DNA from: an uncultured Flavobacteriaceae bacterium
GTDB lineage: Bacteria; Bacteroidota; Bacteroidia; Flavobacteriales; Flavobacteriaceae
Assembly (NCBI GenBank): GCA_947502495.1
Contig: CANNAC010000001.1
Coordinates: forward strand, 930,906-994,905
Direction: 5' to 3'
Length of the DNA stretch: 64,000 bases
Shown: positions 44,008 through 54,451 of the stretch, piece by piece
Position numbering within the stretch: the stretch's first letter is position 1
Layout: each line of letters opens with the position of its first letter
Translations under genes and position numbers: made by a program
Notes under the pieces: generated by a model
Told to the model about the DNA's origin: nothing
The model's database searches: none
The model's input: the letters and a program-made list of their open reading frames with translations, nothing else

Positions 44008-44460
44008 TTATGCAATCTCAATTTTCTTTGGTTTATGTAGTTTGGCTTGTTCTTTTTTAATAAGACTAAAACGAAGTACACCATCGTTATATTTTGCTTT
44101 AACATCTTCTTCTTTTATAGAGTCTGGCAGTTGTAATCTTTTTTCAAAAGAATTATAGCTAAATTCTTTGCGTGTATAGTTATCTTCTTTTTCTTCTTGA
44201 GAATGCGAATTTTCTGCTGAAATATTTAAGCACCCTTCGTCAATGGTTACTTCAAAATCTTTTTTAGAAAATCCAGGTGCTGCCAATTCCACTTCAAAAG
44301 CTTTGTCGGTTTCTTTAATATTTAGCGCTGGCTCATTTAATTGCGTATTCCAAAGTTCATTATTAAGTAATGGATTGCTAAAAAAATCATCTTTATCAAA
44401 AAAATTTGATGTAACAAGGTTTCCCCATGGTCTTCTGTTTCTAAATTTTACTAGTGACAT
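44008..44460 (-). CDS. Hsp20/alpha-crystallin small heat-shock protein
   Basis: 150-aa ATP-independent chaperone. Alpha-crystallin domain residues about 40-140: ALNIKETDKAFEVELAAPGFSKKDFEVTIDEGCLNISAE, the A.YNDGVL segment, and a C-terminal I/K..KKIEIA tail giving the I-x-I-like anchor. Starts 37 nt after the predicted minus-strand -7 box of site T. Confidence 0.93.
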   Translation of the reverse strand: MSLVKFRNRRPWGNLVTSNFFDKDDFFSNPLLNNELWNTQLNEPALNIKETDKAFEVELAAPGFSKKDFEVTIDEGCLNISAENSHSQEEKEDNYTRKEFSYNSFEKRLQLPDSIKEEDVKAKYNDGVLRFSLIKKEQAKLHKPKKIEIA

Positions 44461-44496
44461 AATTTTATAATTTTAAGTTAAACAATTTATTTACCG

Positions 44497-44539
44497 CTAA
44501 TCTAACTGCAAACCAAATATTTACAAATGACCTAGGTCA
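44497..44539 (-). promoter_or_regulatory. Island operator + promoter (site T)
   Basis: Perfect palindrome TGACCTAGGTCA at 44528-44539 with minus-strand -7 box TAGATTAG at 44504-44497, 23 nt away. Serves Hsp20. Confidence 0.84.
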
Positions 44540-44801
44540 GACGGATACATGTTTTTGATTATTTTAACAAAAGACGGAGTTGTTCTCATAAGTACAGCAC
44601 ACTTCCTTTTTAGTGCTTCAAAAACCGAATTATGTTGTACTAAAATTAATTCTAACTAAATATGAGTAAAGAAACTAAGCTATATGGATAGTATCGAAAA
44701 GCATCGATAGGTTTACATCCTTATAAAATAGTAATTTAGAACGTTTAAGCAAATATCATTTCCTTTTAATTTAATAGGAAACTATTCCTATTTTGATTAG
44801 C
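44540..44801. other. Spacer between two divergent island promoters
   Basis: No ORF longer than about ten codons and no clear hairpin. AT-rich. Confidence 0.4.
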
Positions 44802-44844
44802 TGATATTGATCATTACGTATAAAAGCGTAAACCATTATTTTTA
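44802..44844 (+). promoter_or_regulatory. Island operator + promoter (site U)
   Basis: TGATATTGATCA at 44802-44813, 23 nt, then TATTTTTA at 44837-44844. Last copy of the operator seen in the window; serves the TerB-like gene. Confidence 0.8.
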
Positions 44845-44865
44845 CTTTAAACAATATATGCTATT

Positions 44866-45264
44866 ATGAAAGAGAATAAAGTAATCTCCTATTTTGACAG
44901 CCTAGGTAAATTATTCTATGCAGTAGCTGCTGTAGATAAAAAAATTCCATCAGAAGAAATCCAAACTTTAAATCAACTCATAGAGGAATATTGGACGGAC
45001 TGTGATGCATTAGATGGTATTACAGCCAGAGATCCAGCGTATCAAATAATAGCTACATTTGAAAAGCTTTTTAGGAAAGAAACTTCTAGCATTATAGCAT
45101 ATCGTGAGTTTGAACACTTTTATAAAAATCACAAAGCATTCTTTACAAAAAGTGCAAAATATACAGCTTTACTTACAGCAGAAGCTATAATCAGTGCATT
45201 CGATAAAAAGAATAAATCGGAATTACAAATATTAATAAAACTCAAGCTTCTTTTTAGTAAATAG
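44866..45264 (+). CDS. TerB-like helical protein
   Basis: 132-aa soluble, helical protein. The segment LGKLFYAVAAVDKKIPSEEIQTLNQLI with a later LLTAEAIISAFDKKNKSELQILIKL resembles the TerB/DjlA fold (DG..SEE pattern), linked to tellurite and general stress. The match is weak and the acidic metal ligands are not all obvious. Regulated by site U; last gene of the island. Confidence 0.6.
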   Translation: MKENKVISYFDSLGKLFYAVAAVDKKIPSEEIQTLNQLIEEYWTDCDALDGITARDPAYQIIATFEKLFRKETSSIIAYREFEHFYKNHKAFFTKSAKYTALLTAEAIISAFDKKNKSELQILIKLKLLFSK

Positions 45265-45657
45265 CACAAAATCTCTAAGATACCATATTAATGCATACTA
45301 TATTCTAGAATTGAAATTAGCATTTATTAAATAGAACTATTTGCCATTATTCAAAAAATCTGTGTTTATGGATATCCCTATTGCGAATACCGTCTTTTTT
45401 TAAGATACCATATTCTACCTATTAAAGGACATAACCCTTTTTTATTCATTTTGTTTCTCTGTATTACAAATAATACAAAAATTTTATAATTATCCATATT
45501 TTAGATTTTTTTAATTTATAAATGGGTGCCTAGAAGAAAAATTGGGTGCCTTTAAGTATCCCTAAAAAGGCATACATTTAATATATACTCTATTATTTTG
45601 AAGCATTGTTTTTCCTTTAAAACCTTTGTGAAGTATTACAAAACCTTATAAAACAAA
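45265..45657. other. Gene-free stretch at the right boundary of the island
   Basis: No ORF of note. Contains a 14-bp direct repeat TAAGATACCATATT (45276-45289 and 45401-45414) and a pair of GGGTGCCT (45524-45531 and 45544-45551). Confidence 0.5.
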
Positions 45658-45683
45658 AAAGCCTCACATTTCTGTGAAGCTTT
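45658..45683 (-). terminator. Terminator of the tRNA operon
   Basis: Minus-strand AAAGCTTCACA / TGTGAGGCTTT stem (one mismatch) followed by TTTTT, just after tRNA-Arg. Confidence 0.75.
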
Positions 45684-45686
45684 AAG

Positions 45687-45760
45687 TGAGCCCTTCAGGA
45701 TTCGAACCTGAGACCGCCTCCTTAGAAGGGAGGTGCTCTATCCAGCTGAGCTAAGAGCCC
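45687..45760 (-). tRNA. tRNA-Arg (anticodon TCT)
   Basis: 74 nt. Acceptor GGGCTCT pairs with the 3' arm AGGGCTC (G-U pairs included), D-arm GCTCAGCTGGATAGAGC, anticodon loop CTTCTAA within CCTCC/GGAGG, T-arm GGTTCGAATCC. Confidence 0.95.
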
Positions 45761-45789
45761 GTAGATTTTATGTTTCTACGAAAACAGTG

Positions 45790-45864
45790 TCGGGGTGGCA
45801 GGATTCGAACCTGCGGCCTCCACGTCCCAAACGTGGCGCGATAACCGGGCTACGCTACACCCCG
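45790..45864 (-). tRNA. tRNA-Pro (anticodon TGG)
   Basis: 75 nt. Acceptor CGGGGTG/CACCCCG, anticodon loop TTTGGGA within CCACG/CGTGG, T-arm CAGGTTCGAATCCTG. Confidence 0.95.
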
Positions 45865-45893
45865 AGTGATTATCAAAATAGTAAAATAAATTG

Positions 45894-45982
45894 CGGAGAG
45901 ACAGGGATTCGAACCCTGGGTAAGTGTTGCCACCTACGACGATTTAGCAAACCGTTCCTTTCGGCCACTCAGGCACCTCTCC
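45894..45982 (-). tRNA. tRNA-Ser (anticodon GCT)
   Basis: 89 nt with a long variable arm. Acceptor GGAGAGG/TCTCTCC, anticodon loop TTGCTAA, T-arm CAGGGTTCGAATCCCTG, discriminator G. First in a Ser-Pro-Arg tRNA operon. Confidence 0.95.
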
Positions 45983-46085
45983 GTTAATTTTGTTTAAGAA
46001 CTATTGCGTTTGTATTTCAACGCGGATGCAAATGTAAGATACTATCTTAAACATTACAAGCATTTTTTTTACTTTTTTTAAAAAA

Positions 46086-48134
46086 TTATTCGGGATATTC
46101 TATCCGAAGATGATAAATGTTTGCAAGCTTGTGTTTTAGCACTTTTTTTATCGATTGAATTTCTTTGAAAGTTATATTCGCATTTAAGAATTGTTCGCCT
46201 TCCATTTGCTTATTTATGATATTTTCTACAAATTTATCAATCTTTGTAGACGTAGGTTCTTTCAAACTCTTAGAAGCAGCCTCCACACTATCACACATCA
46301 TTAATATTGCCGTTTCTTTACTAAATGGCTTAGGGCCAGGATACTTAAAATCCTGTATGTCTAAATCTTCGTTTATCGCTTTTTCTTTTTTATAAAAGTA
46401 ATAAACCACACTTGTACCGTGATGCGTCCTTATAAAGTCTATTACACGATCTGGAAGGTTATTTTTTCTTGCAATTTCAATACCGTCTAAAACATGATCT
46501 ATTATAATACTTGCACTCTCATAAGACGATAATTCGTCATGCGGATTGATTCCGGTAGATTGGTTTTCGGTGAAAAATGTTGGGTTCTTCATTTTACCAA
46601 TATCATGATACAATGCTCCTACTCTAATTAACATTGCGTTTGCTCCTATTTCATTGGCTGCAGCTTCCGCTAAATTTGCGACGTTTAAAGAATGATGGAA
46701 TGTTCCTGGTGCTTTGTTAGATAATTCTTTTAATAGTTTCGAATTCGTATCCGATAATTCTAAGAGAGAGACATCAGAAACTAATCCGAATAGTTTTTCA
46801 TAGGCATAGATAAGTGGTTGCACAAATAGTGTTGCCAAACCACATAAAACAAACAATCCAAAAGTTTCCCAATGTATGGCATCTACACTTCCTTCGTGAA
46901 TGACAAAAAAGGCAAAATAAGCAATGATATAGATCAATGTTATTTGTCCGACCGAAATAAACAAATTCGCTCGCTTATAAAGTTCAGAAACAGTTAGAAT
47001 AGTTACAATTCCCGCTATAATTTGCAAGAACATGTATTCATAACTATTCGGAACGATTAGCCCCAACAACACCACTGTTATCACATGGGTAAATAAACCT
47101 AATCTTGCATCAAAAAAAGCTTTCAATACCAAAGGCAAAATACAAATTGGTATTACATAGAGATATTTCGAATTATAACTAATTACCAAAGTGGTTAGCA
47201 ATACCATTAAAATAACATTAAAGAAGATAAAGGTTACTTTAGTATTATTATTAAAAACATCTAATCGGTATTTTCTTAAAAAAAGCAGCAACATCAGCAA
47301 TGCAAGCGCAACTAATAAAGTATAGGCAAAAATCACCCAATTATAGTTAGATGCAGTCCATACTTGCGACTTGTATTCGTTTTTTAGAGACTCTAAAGTT
47401 TGGTACTTCTCTCCTTCTACTACTTCTCCTTTAGAAATAATTAAGGTCTCTTTTTTAATGCTTCCTCTTGTATATGCAATTCTATTTAAATCTTCTAATA
47501 AAGCACCATCTGTTAGGGATTTATTATAGGTAAGGTTTGGTTCTACCACATCAAAAAATAGCGCAAGAAATTGGGTTTTAAAAAAGTCTTGATTATTATC
47601 TAATAATACTTTATTAACTATAGAAGTAACCTCTTTTTGCTGTATTAAATTTGAAAACTGCGTTTGCTTAATGGTTGTTTGTCCATTAAGAAGTACACTT
47701 TTTTTATCTTCGGAAAACGAATAGTTTTCATGTAAAACCCCATTATTATATAGCTTATTTATTACAAGTTCTCCTGTTTTAAATAATCTATTTAGTTTTA
47801 CATCGGAAAGTGAATCTGGAAAGATCTCATAAAATCCATCCTTATAATTTAATCGCACCTCGTCTTCTACCTTATCATCGATATTAAAATACAAGCTCGC
47901 TTGCTTTTCAATAAGCAGTTTTTCTTGATTTATTTCTTCCGAAGTCTTTTTAATAGCAAAGTCAAAAGGAGCATATAGATTCTCCGATTGCCAAGGTTTT
48001 CCTTGTTCAAAATTGTATTTAAACTTTCCTTGTTTCGGAAACAAATACACAATCAATATCGTGGCACTTATAAAAAGTAACACCTTGTATATTAATGTGT
48101 GATTTTTATATAAATTGTTTATAAGGTCTTTCAT
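46086..48134 (-). CDS. 7TM-HD phosphohydrolase (PgpH-like)
   Basis: 682-aa membrane protein. One N-terminal helix (about 15-32), an extracytoplasmic 7TMR-HDED domain (about 33-265), seven helices (about 270-460) and a C-terminal HD domain with H..N.A..A (HHSLNVANLAEAAA) and the metal motif HDIGK, then HDELSSYESA and RTHHGTS. The same layout as PgpH, which hydrolyses cyclic di-AMP. Monocistronic, divergent from thiolase. Confidence 0.9.
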   Translation of the reverse strand: MKDLINNLYKNHTLIYKVLLFISATILIVYLFPKQGKFKYNFEQGKPWQSENLYAPFDFAIKKTSEEINQEKLLIEKQASLYFNIDDKVEDEVRLNYKDGFYEIFPDSLSDVKLNRLFKTGELVINKLYNNGVLHENYSFSEDKKSVLLNGQTTIKQTQFSNLIQQKEVTSIVNKVLLDNNQDFFKTQFLALFFDVVEPNLTYNKSLTDGALLEDLNRIAYTRGSIKKETLIISKGEVVEGEKYQTLESLKNEYKSQVWTASNYNWVIFAYTLLVALALLMLLLFLRKYRLDVFNNNTKVTFIFFNVILMVLLTTLVISYNSKYLYVIPICILPLVLKAFFDARLGLFTHVITVVLLGLIVPNSYEYMFLQIIAGIVTILTVSELYKRANLFISVGQITLIYIIAYFAFFVIHEGSVDAIHWETFGLFVLCGLATLFVQPLIYAYEKLFGLVSDVSLLELSDTNSKLLKELSNKAPGTFHHSLNVANLAEAAANEIGANAMLIRVGALYHDIGKMKNPTFFTENQSTGINPHDELSSYESASIIIDHVLDGIEIARKNNLPDRVIDFIRTHHGTSVVYYFYKKEKAINEDLDIQDFKYPGPKPFSKETAILMMCDSVEAASKSLKEPTSTKIDKFVENIINKQMEGEQFLNANITFKEIQSIKKVLKHKLANIYHLRIEYPE

Positions 48135-48258
48135 AGGGATAATACTATTTTCAAATGTAATAAAATATAGTTTTTAAATACTTATAAAATGTTAATCGTA
48201 TTAATTTATGCCAAAAAATGATTAATTTCGCAGCAATTAAAATTAAAAGCACATAATT

Positions 48259-49437
48259 ATGAGTAAAGAAGTAGTAATAGTATCTGCAGCAAGAACACCA
48301 ATAGGTAGTTTTTTAGGCGCATTATCTACAATTCCTGCACCTAAATTAGGAGCAATTGCAATAAAAGGAGCTTTAGATAAGATAAATTTGAAACCAGAAA
48401 TGGTGGATGAAGTTTTAATGGGAAATGTTGTTCAAGCAGGAACAGGTCAAGCACCAGCAAGACAAGCGGCTATTTATGCTGGTATTCCAGACACTGTACC
48501 TTGTACTACGATTAATAAAGTTTGTGCTTCTGGTATGAAAACGGTAATGCAAGCTGCCCAAGCTATTGCTTTAGGAGATGCTGATATTGTTGTAGCTGGA
48601 GGAATGGAAAATATGAGTTTAATACCGCATTATTTTCATGCAAGAACGGCTACAAAATTTGGCCCTGCTAAAATGGAAGATGGTATGCAACGTGACGGAT
48701 TAGTAGATGCTTACGACCAAAATGCAATGGGAGTTTGTGCCGATGCTTGTGCTACAGAATACGGTTTTTCTAGAGAAGATCAAGATGCGTATGCCATTCA
48801 GTCGTACACACGTTCTGCTGCGGCTTGGGAAGCTGGGAAATTTGATAATGAAGTTGTTCCTGTAGAAGTTCCACAAAGACGTGGAGAACCTGTTATAGTA
48901 AATAAAGATGAAGAATTTACGAATGTAAGAATGGATAAAATTCCTGCTTTACGTCCTGCTTTTTCTAAAGACGGAACCGTAACTGCTGCAAATGCTTCTA
49001 CCATAAATGATGGCGCTGGTGCAATGGTTTTAATGAGTAGAGAAAAAGCAAATGAATTAGGATTAAAACCTTTAGCAACCATTAAAGGTTATGCAGATGC
49101 TGCACACGAGCCTAAATGGTTTACAACTGCTCCTTCTAAAGCATTACCAAAAGCGTTAAATAAAGCTGGAATATCTTTGGATGCAGTAGAATATTTTGAA
49201 TTTAACGAAGCTTTTTCTGTTGTTGGTTTAGCTAACATGAAAATCTTAGGATTGAATGATAGTAATATAAATGTAAATGGTGGCGCTGTTTCTTTAGGTC
49301 ATCCTTTAGGATGTTCTGGAGTTCGAATTATAATTACACTATTAAATGTTCTAGAACAGAATAATGCTAAAATTGGTGCCGCAGCAATTTGCAATGGTGG
49401 TGGTGGTGCTTCTGCTATTGTTATTGAACGTTCTTAA
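48259..49437 (+). CDS. Acetyl-CoA C-acetyltransferase (thiolase)
   Basis: 392-aa thiolase II family enzyme joining or cleaving acetoacetyl-CoA. Nucleophile Cys in [11 protein letters not shown] (about residue 91), His in [14 protein letters not shown] (about 350) and the second Cys in [11 protein letters not shown] (about 380). Upstream a Bacteroidota promoter box TTAATTTCG is visible near 48222-48230. Codon use looks like that of the housekeeping neighbours. Confidence 0.92.
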   Translation: MSKEVVIVSAARTPIGSFLGALSTIPAPKLGAIAIKGALDKINLKPEMVDEVLMGNVVQAGTGQAPARQAAIYAGIPDTVPCTTINKVCASGMKTVMQAAQAIALGDADIVVAGGMENMSLIPHYFHARTATKFGPAKMEDGMQRDGLVDAYDQNAMGVCADACATEYGFSREDQDAYAIQSYTRSAAAWEAGKFDNEVVPVEVPQRRGEPVIVNKDEEFTNVRMDKIPALRPAFSKDGTVTAANASTINDGAGAMVLMSREKANELGLKPLATIKGYADAAHEPKWFTTAPSKALPKALNKAGISLDAVEYFEFNEAFSVVGLANMKILGLNDSNINVNGGAVSLGHPLGCSGVRIIITLLNVLEQNNAKIGAAAICNGGGGASAIVIERS

Positions 49438-49527
49438 AAAGAATACAATCGCAGTTTTCAGTGCGTACTTCATTGTACTTATGCTACACCAAACTAATTT
49501 AATAATAAATTCAATTATCAATAATTA

Positions 49528-50277
49528 ATGCAATACGGAATTTGTAACTTAAGCATTGTTCCTTTAAGATTTGAGCCATCAGACAAAACCGAACTCGTTT
49601 CGCAAGTCTTGTATGGCGATCATTTTAAGGTTTTGGAACAACGTAAATCTTGGAGCAAAATTCGGTTAGCGTTTGATAAATACGAAGGCTGGATTGATAA
49701 CAAACAATATGTTGAAATAACCGAAGAACAATATTATACGCTAGACCAAGAATTTCCAATTCTTGCTAATGACTTAATTGAGTTTGTTCAAGATAAAGAC
49801 CAACATCTATATCCGGTTACATTAGGTGCTTCTTTAAACGGATTACAGCTTTTAGAGCATACGTTTGATGGTACAACAACTAGTAGCATTAAACCTAAAG
49901 AACATCTAATAAATACCGCTTTTTCATTTTTAAATGCGCCGTATCTTTGGGGAGGAAAAACACCTTTAGGTATCGATTGTTCTGGTTTTACACAAATGGT
50001 GTACAAACTAAATGGCTATAAATTATTACGGGATGCCTCACAACAGGCTTCACAAGGAGAAGCTTTAAGTTTTATTGAAGAAAGCGAACCAGGTGATTTA
50101 GCTTTTTTTGATAATAGCGAAGGTGTAATTATTCATGTTGGTATTATCATGGAAGATAATTATATTATTCATGCCCATGGAAAAGTAAGAATAGATAGAT
50201 TAGATCATTCTGGAATATATAATGTAGACAAACGAATGCACACCCATAAATTACGAGTTATCAAAAAGATTATATAA
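49528..50277 (+). CDS. NlpC/P60 family cell-wall peptidase with SH3-like domain
   Basis: 249-aa protein. N-terminal SH3b-like part (about 1-65; ICNLSIVPLRFEPSDKTELVSQVLYGD) and C-terminal NlpC/P60 domain with catalytic Cys in GIDCSGFTQMV and His in IIHVGIIM, followed by YIIHAHGKV. Cleaves gamma-D-Glu-diaminopimelate links in peptidoglycan. No clear signal peptide, as in many Bacteroidota homologues annotated as cytosolic recycling enzymes. Confidence 0.88.
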   Translation: MQYGICNLSIVPLRFEPSDKTELVSQVLYGDHFKVLEQRKSWSKIRLAFDKYEGWIDNKQYVEITEEQYYTLDQEFPILANDLIEFVQDKDQHLYPVTLGASLNGLQLLEHTFDGTTTSSIKPKEHLINTAFSFLNAPYLWGGKTPLGIDCSGFTQMVYKLNGYKLLRDASQQASQGEALSFIEESEPGDLAFFDNSEGVIIHVGIIMEDNYIIHAHGKVRIDRLDHSGIYNVDKRMHTHKLRVIKKII

Positions 50278-50310
50278 CGAAAATTATCCTTTAAAAATTA
50301 CTATAAAAAA

Positions 50311-50340
50311 AATGCCACTTCAATGAAGTGGCATTTTTTT
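50311..50340. terminator. Bidirectional rho-independent terminator
   Basis: AATGCCACTT (50311-50320) / AAGTGGCATT (50326-50335) with T-run to the right and A-run to the left, between convergent genes. Confidence 0.9.
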
Positions 50341-50361
50341 GTATGTTATAGAAAACAATAT

Positions 50362-51606
50362 TTAGTTCGCTAAAGAATCAATTAAAGTTTTAATTCCTTT
50401 TTCTTTAGTAGTATCACCAATAGCACCGTAAATATTTAATAGCGTTTTAGCTACTTCAATGTTTTTAGGTTGCACTTTTAAAACAGCTTCTAAATAAGGT
50501 ATAGCGCTATTATAAATCCCAGTACGTTGCGCTTTTAATTCGTCATAACGTATGTTATCTTTATTAGAAGTACCTAAACCGTTCATTTCTTCAATTAAAG
50601 CATTTTCTTCACCTAATATTAATGCAGCCATATTTGTTTGCGCATTTACATTGTTAGGATCTAAACTTATCACTTTCGTATAATACTCTTTTGCTTTTAC
50701 AAGATCGCCATTATCTGAAGCAACTACTCCTAAGTTAAATATTAAATCTGTATTGTTTGGATCTAACTGAATAGCTTCTTCAATAAGGTTTTTATACGTT
50801 TCCTTATCTCCATTTTTGTAATGTAAATTAGCTTCAGATAAGATTAAATTAGAATCTGTAGGATCCATTTTTCTTGCAGCTTGAACCGCTGTAAGTGCTT
50901 TTTCTGATTCCCCATTATTTAAGTAAATAAAAGCAAGATTTTTAACTATTTCTCCTCTTTTAGATTCCGAAATTTTTTCTGTTGGCTTCACGTGAGATCC
51001 TGCTTTCACAAATAAATCTCTTTGTGCTTTAGGAAAAGGCTCTACTTCTCCTGTTTCTACATTCGTAGCAACATATTGCTTTTCAATTCCTGTGTATCCT
51101 AATTCTAGTAACGTTTCATAATTTTTAGCTGCAGAATCAAAATCCTTTCCAGTAATTGCACTAGAAGCAGCATAATATAAATACGTAGTATCTGAAGGAA
51201 TCAGTTTATACAACTTTTCAAATCCTTTTACTGCTTCTAAATATTGCGCAGCTTGATATTGATTATTCGAATTTGTTAAAAGTGTATTGATTAAATTTTG
51301 TTTTACATCTCCAATTTCAACTTTATATGCATTCTCTACTTTGTCAAAATTTTCAATTGCCAAATCTAAATCTTCATCACTTCCTGCTCCATTAGCATAA
51401 AGCGCTTTACCTTTAAGGTAATAGTACTTGTCTTTAGATTTATCATCCATATCAGCAAGCATTGATTCTGCTTGATCTAAAATAGAATTTGCTACAGAAA
51501 AATCATTATTTTTGATTGCTTTCTCTGCAGTTTTAAGCTCTTTTTTCTGTCCAAAAGAAAACGCACTAACCGATAGTGCTAAAGCTATAATTACTTGTTT
51601 TTTCAT
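50362..51606 (-). CDS. Exported tetratricopeptide-repeat protein
   Basis: 414-aa protein with a signal peptide (residues 1-19, SAFSFGQ) and at least six TPR units (for example YLEAVKGFEKLYKLIPSDTTYLYYAA, ESEKALTAVQAARKMDPTDSNL, DLVKAKEYYTKVISLDPNN). Periplasmic scaffold protein. Lies 30 nt downstream of gyrA on the same strand, an arrangement common in Flavobacteriaceae. Confidence 0.85.
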   Translation of the reverse strand: MKKQVIIALALSVSAFSFGQKKELKTAEKAIKNNDFSVANSILDQAESMLADMDDKSKDKYYYLKGKALYANGAGSDEDLDLAIENFDKVENAYKVEIGDVKQNLINTLLTNSNNQYQAAQYLEAVKGFEKLYKLIPSDTTYLYYAASSAITGKDFDSAAKNYETLLELGYTGIEKQYVATNVETGEVEPFPKAQRDLFVKAGSHVKPTEKISESKRGEIVKNLAFIYLNNGESEKALTAVQAARKMDPTDSNLILSEANLHYKNGDKETYKNLIEEAIQLDPNNTDLIFNLGVVASDNGDLVKAKEYYTKVISLDPNNVNAQTNMAALILGEENALIEEMNGLGTSNKDNIRYDELKAQRTGIYNSAIPYLEAVLKVQPKNIEVAKTLLNIYGAIGDTTKEKGIKTLIDSLAN

Positions 51607-51636
51607 TTTCTAAGTTTGTTTAATTAATTGTATTAT

Positions 51637-54189
51637 TTATTCTTCTTCTTCACTAATATCAAGAGTTGTGCCATTTTCATCGTCACCAATAGTTTCGGTA
51701 GCTTCCGGAATTATTACATTTCCATCTTCATCTAATTCTACTTCGTCTTCATCTTGCATTACTTTTGCTACTGCTGCAATAGAGTCTTTTCCTTTTAAAT
51801 TAATAAGTTTTACTCCTTGCGTCGCTCTCCCCATTACTCTTAAATCTTTTACTGCCATTCTAATAGCAATACCCGATTTATTAATAATCATTAGATCATC
51901 GGTATCTGTTACATTCTTGATTGCTACTAAGTTACCTGTTTTTTCTGTAATAGAAATAGTTTTCACACCTTTTCCTCCACGATTGGTAATTCTGTAATCC
52001 TCTAAACTAGAACGTTTACCATAACCGTTTTCAGACACTACAAGTATATTGCTTTCCATATCATCTACAGCAATCATACCAATAACTTCATCTGTTTTCT
52101 CGTCTTGTAAACGAATACCACGAACACCAGAAGCATTTCTTCCCATAGGTCTTGTTTTCGCTTCTTCAAAACGAATGGCTTTACCAGATTTTAGTGCTAA
52201 CATCACTTGGCTTTCACCAGTGGTAAGTTTTGCTTCTAATAACTCATCACCTTCCTTAATAGTAATCGCATTAATACCGTTTGTTCTCGGACGAGAATAT
52301 TGCTCTAAAGAAGTCTTTTTAACTTGTCCTTTTTTAGTAGCCATAATCACATAATTACTATTTATGTAATCTTCATCTTTTAAATCTTGCGTACAAATAA
52401 ATGCCATTACCTTATCATCTTGCTCGATGTTTATAAGGTTCTGAATCGCTCTACCTTTAGACGTTTTACTTCCTTCTGGGATTTCGTAAACACGCATCCA
52501 GAAACATTTTCCTTTTTGAGTAAAGAATAACATGTATTGGTGGTTTGTACCCACAAATAAATGTTCTAAGAAATCTTCATTTCTTGTTGTAGAAGCTTTT
52601 TGTCCAACGCCTCCTCTATTTTGTGTTTTGTATTCGCTAAGTGAAGTACGTTTAATATAACCAGCATGCGAAATAGTAATTACTACTTTTGCATCTGGAA
52701 TCATATCTTCAATACTTAAATCCCCTCCTGCATATTCAATTACCGAACGACGGTCATCACCATATTTTTCTTTAACTACAGATAATTCTTCTTTAATAAT
52801 ATCCATACGACGTTCTTTTTTGTCTAGGATATCTTTTAAGTCGATAATCGTTTTCATGATTTCTTCATACTCCGCTCTAAGCTTATCTTGCTCTAGTCCG
52901 GTTAATTGACGAAGACGCATTTCTACAATTGCCTTTGCTTGTATTTCTGAAAGTTCAAAACGCGCTATTAAATTAGCTCTAGCTTCATCACCATTAGAAG
53001 ATGCTCTAATAATTTTGATAACTTCATCAATATTATCTGAAGCGATAATTAAACCTTCTAAAATATGTGCTCTTTCTTCCGCTTTGCGCAACTCATACGT
53101 AGTTCTTCTTACAACCACATCATGTCTATGCTCTACAAAATAATGAATTAACTCCTTTAAGTTTAGCATTTGTGGTCTTCCGTTAACTAGTGCAATATTA
53201 TTTACACTAAACGAAGATTGTAATGCGGTATACTTAAATAATTTATTTAATACGATATTAGGTATTGCATCACGCTTTAAAACGTATACAATTCGCATTC
53301 CGTTTCTATCCGATTCATCGCGAATAGTAGAAATTCCTTCTAGTTTTTTCTCGTTAATTAAATCTGCAGTTTTCTTAATCATATCTGCCTTATTCACTTG
53401 ATAAGGAATCTCAGTTACAATTACACATTCTCTACCTTGAACTTCTTCAATATTCGCTTTAGCACGCATCACAATACGTCCTCTACCGGTATGAAAAGCT
53501 TCTTTAACACCATCATAACCATAAATGGTTCCTCCCGTAGGGAAATCTGGTGCTTTAATGTGTTGCATTAACTCATCAATTTCGATGTCTTTATTGTCAA
53601 TATAAGCCATGATACCATCTACAACTTCAGTTAAGTTGTGTGGCGGCATATTCGTTGCCATACCTACTGCAATACCTGAAGCTCCATTGACTAAAAGTCC
53701 TGGAATACGTGTTGGTAAAACGGTTGGTTCTTCTAAAGTATCATCAAAATTTAATTTATGGTCTACTGTTTCTTTGTCAATATCTGCCAACATGTCCTCA
53801 GATATCTTACGCATACGTGCTTCTGTATAACGCATTGCTGCTGGACTATCTCCATCCACAGAACCAAAGTTACCTTGACCATCTACTAGCATGTAACGTA
53901 AACTCCATTCTTGAGCCATACGCACCATCGCATCGTAAACAGAAGTATCTCCGTGGGGATGATACTTACCTAAAACCTCACCAACTATTCTTGCAGATTT
54001 TTTGTGCGCTCCAGTTGCTCGAACACCTAGTTCATGCATACCGTAAAGTACACGTCTATGTACTGGCTTTAAACCATCTCTTACGTCTGGTAAAGCACGT
54101 GACACAATGACTGACATTGAATAGTCAATGTAAGCCGATTTCATTTCATCTTCAATGTTAATAGGAATGAGTTTTTCTCCTTCTGCCAT
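51637..54189 (-). CDS. gyrA: DNA gyrase subunit A
   Basis: 850-aa subunit that cuts and re-joins DNA in supercoiling. N-terminal breakage-reunion domain with [20 protein letters not shown] and catalytic Tyr in [10 protein letters not shown] (about residue 123). The C-terminal six-bladed beta-pinwheel has the GyrA-box-like QNRGGVGQ and further NRGGKGV units, and ends in an acidic tail ([11 protein letters not shown]...EEEE). The quinolone-determining region reads [11 protein letters not shown]. Confidence 0.95.
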   Translation of the reverse strand: MAEGEKLIPINIEDEMKSAYIDYSMSVIVSRALPDVRDGLKPVHRRVLYGMHELGVRATGAHKKSARIVGEVLGKYHPHGDTSVYDAMVRMAQEWSLRYMLVDGQGNFGSVDGDSPAAMRYTEARMRKISEDMLADIDKETVDHKLNFDDTLEEPTVLPTRIPGLLVNGASGIAVGMATNMPPHNLTEVVDGIMAYIDNKDIEIDELMQHIKAPDFPTGGTIYGYDGVKEAFHTGRGRIVMRAKANIEEVQGRECVIVTEIPYQVNKADMIKKTADLINEKKLEGISTIRDESDRNGMRIVYVLKRDAIPNIVLNKLFKYTALQSSFSVNNIALVNGRPQMLNLKELIHYFVEHRHDVVVRRTTYELRKAEERAHILEGLIIASDNIDEVIKIIRASSNGDEARANLIARFELSEIQAKAIVEMRLRQLTGLEQDKLRAEYEEIMKTIIDLKDILDKKERRMDIIKEELSVVKEKYGDDRRSVIEYAGGDLSIEDMIPDAKVVITISHAGYIKRTSLSEYKTQNRGGVGQKASTTRNEDFLEHLFVGTNHQYMLFFTQKGKCFWMRVYEIPEGSKTSKGRAIQNLINIEQDDKVMAFICTQDLKDEDYINSNYVIMATKKGQVKKTSLEQYSRPRTNGINAITIKEGDELLEAKLTTGESQVMLALKSGKAIRFEEAKTRPMGRNASGVRGIRLQDEKTDEVIGMIAVDDMESNILVVSENGYGKRSSLEDYRITNRGGKGVKTISITEKTGNLVAIKNVTDTDDLMIINKSGIAIRMAVKDLRVMGRATQGVKLINLKGKDSIAAVAKVMQDEDEVELDEDGNVIIPEATETIGDDENGTTLDISEEEE

Positions 54190-54451
54190 ATATATAAAAT
54201 ATTAAATTATTCTGTTATTTTCAAAACACGCTAATATAATACTTTCATTAGCCATAGCAAGACTTTCAATTGTTTTTTTTGAGACTTTTTATTAACAATT
54301 TCACATCCTTTTTTAGTTAATAAGTATGGTGTTAATTATTTTGATTTTATAAACTATTTTTCGTCTATTAGCATATATCCTATTATTTAAGGTATAGTTT
54401 TTGATTTTAGTATTAGGATTTTAGTATTTTTAATGAAGAAAGGAACAATTT

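Noticed and set aside
45733-45987. 84-codon plus-strand ORF over the tRNA cluster
   Set aside because: It is read through the antisense of three well-formed tRNA genes and has no independent support.
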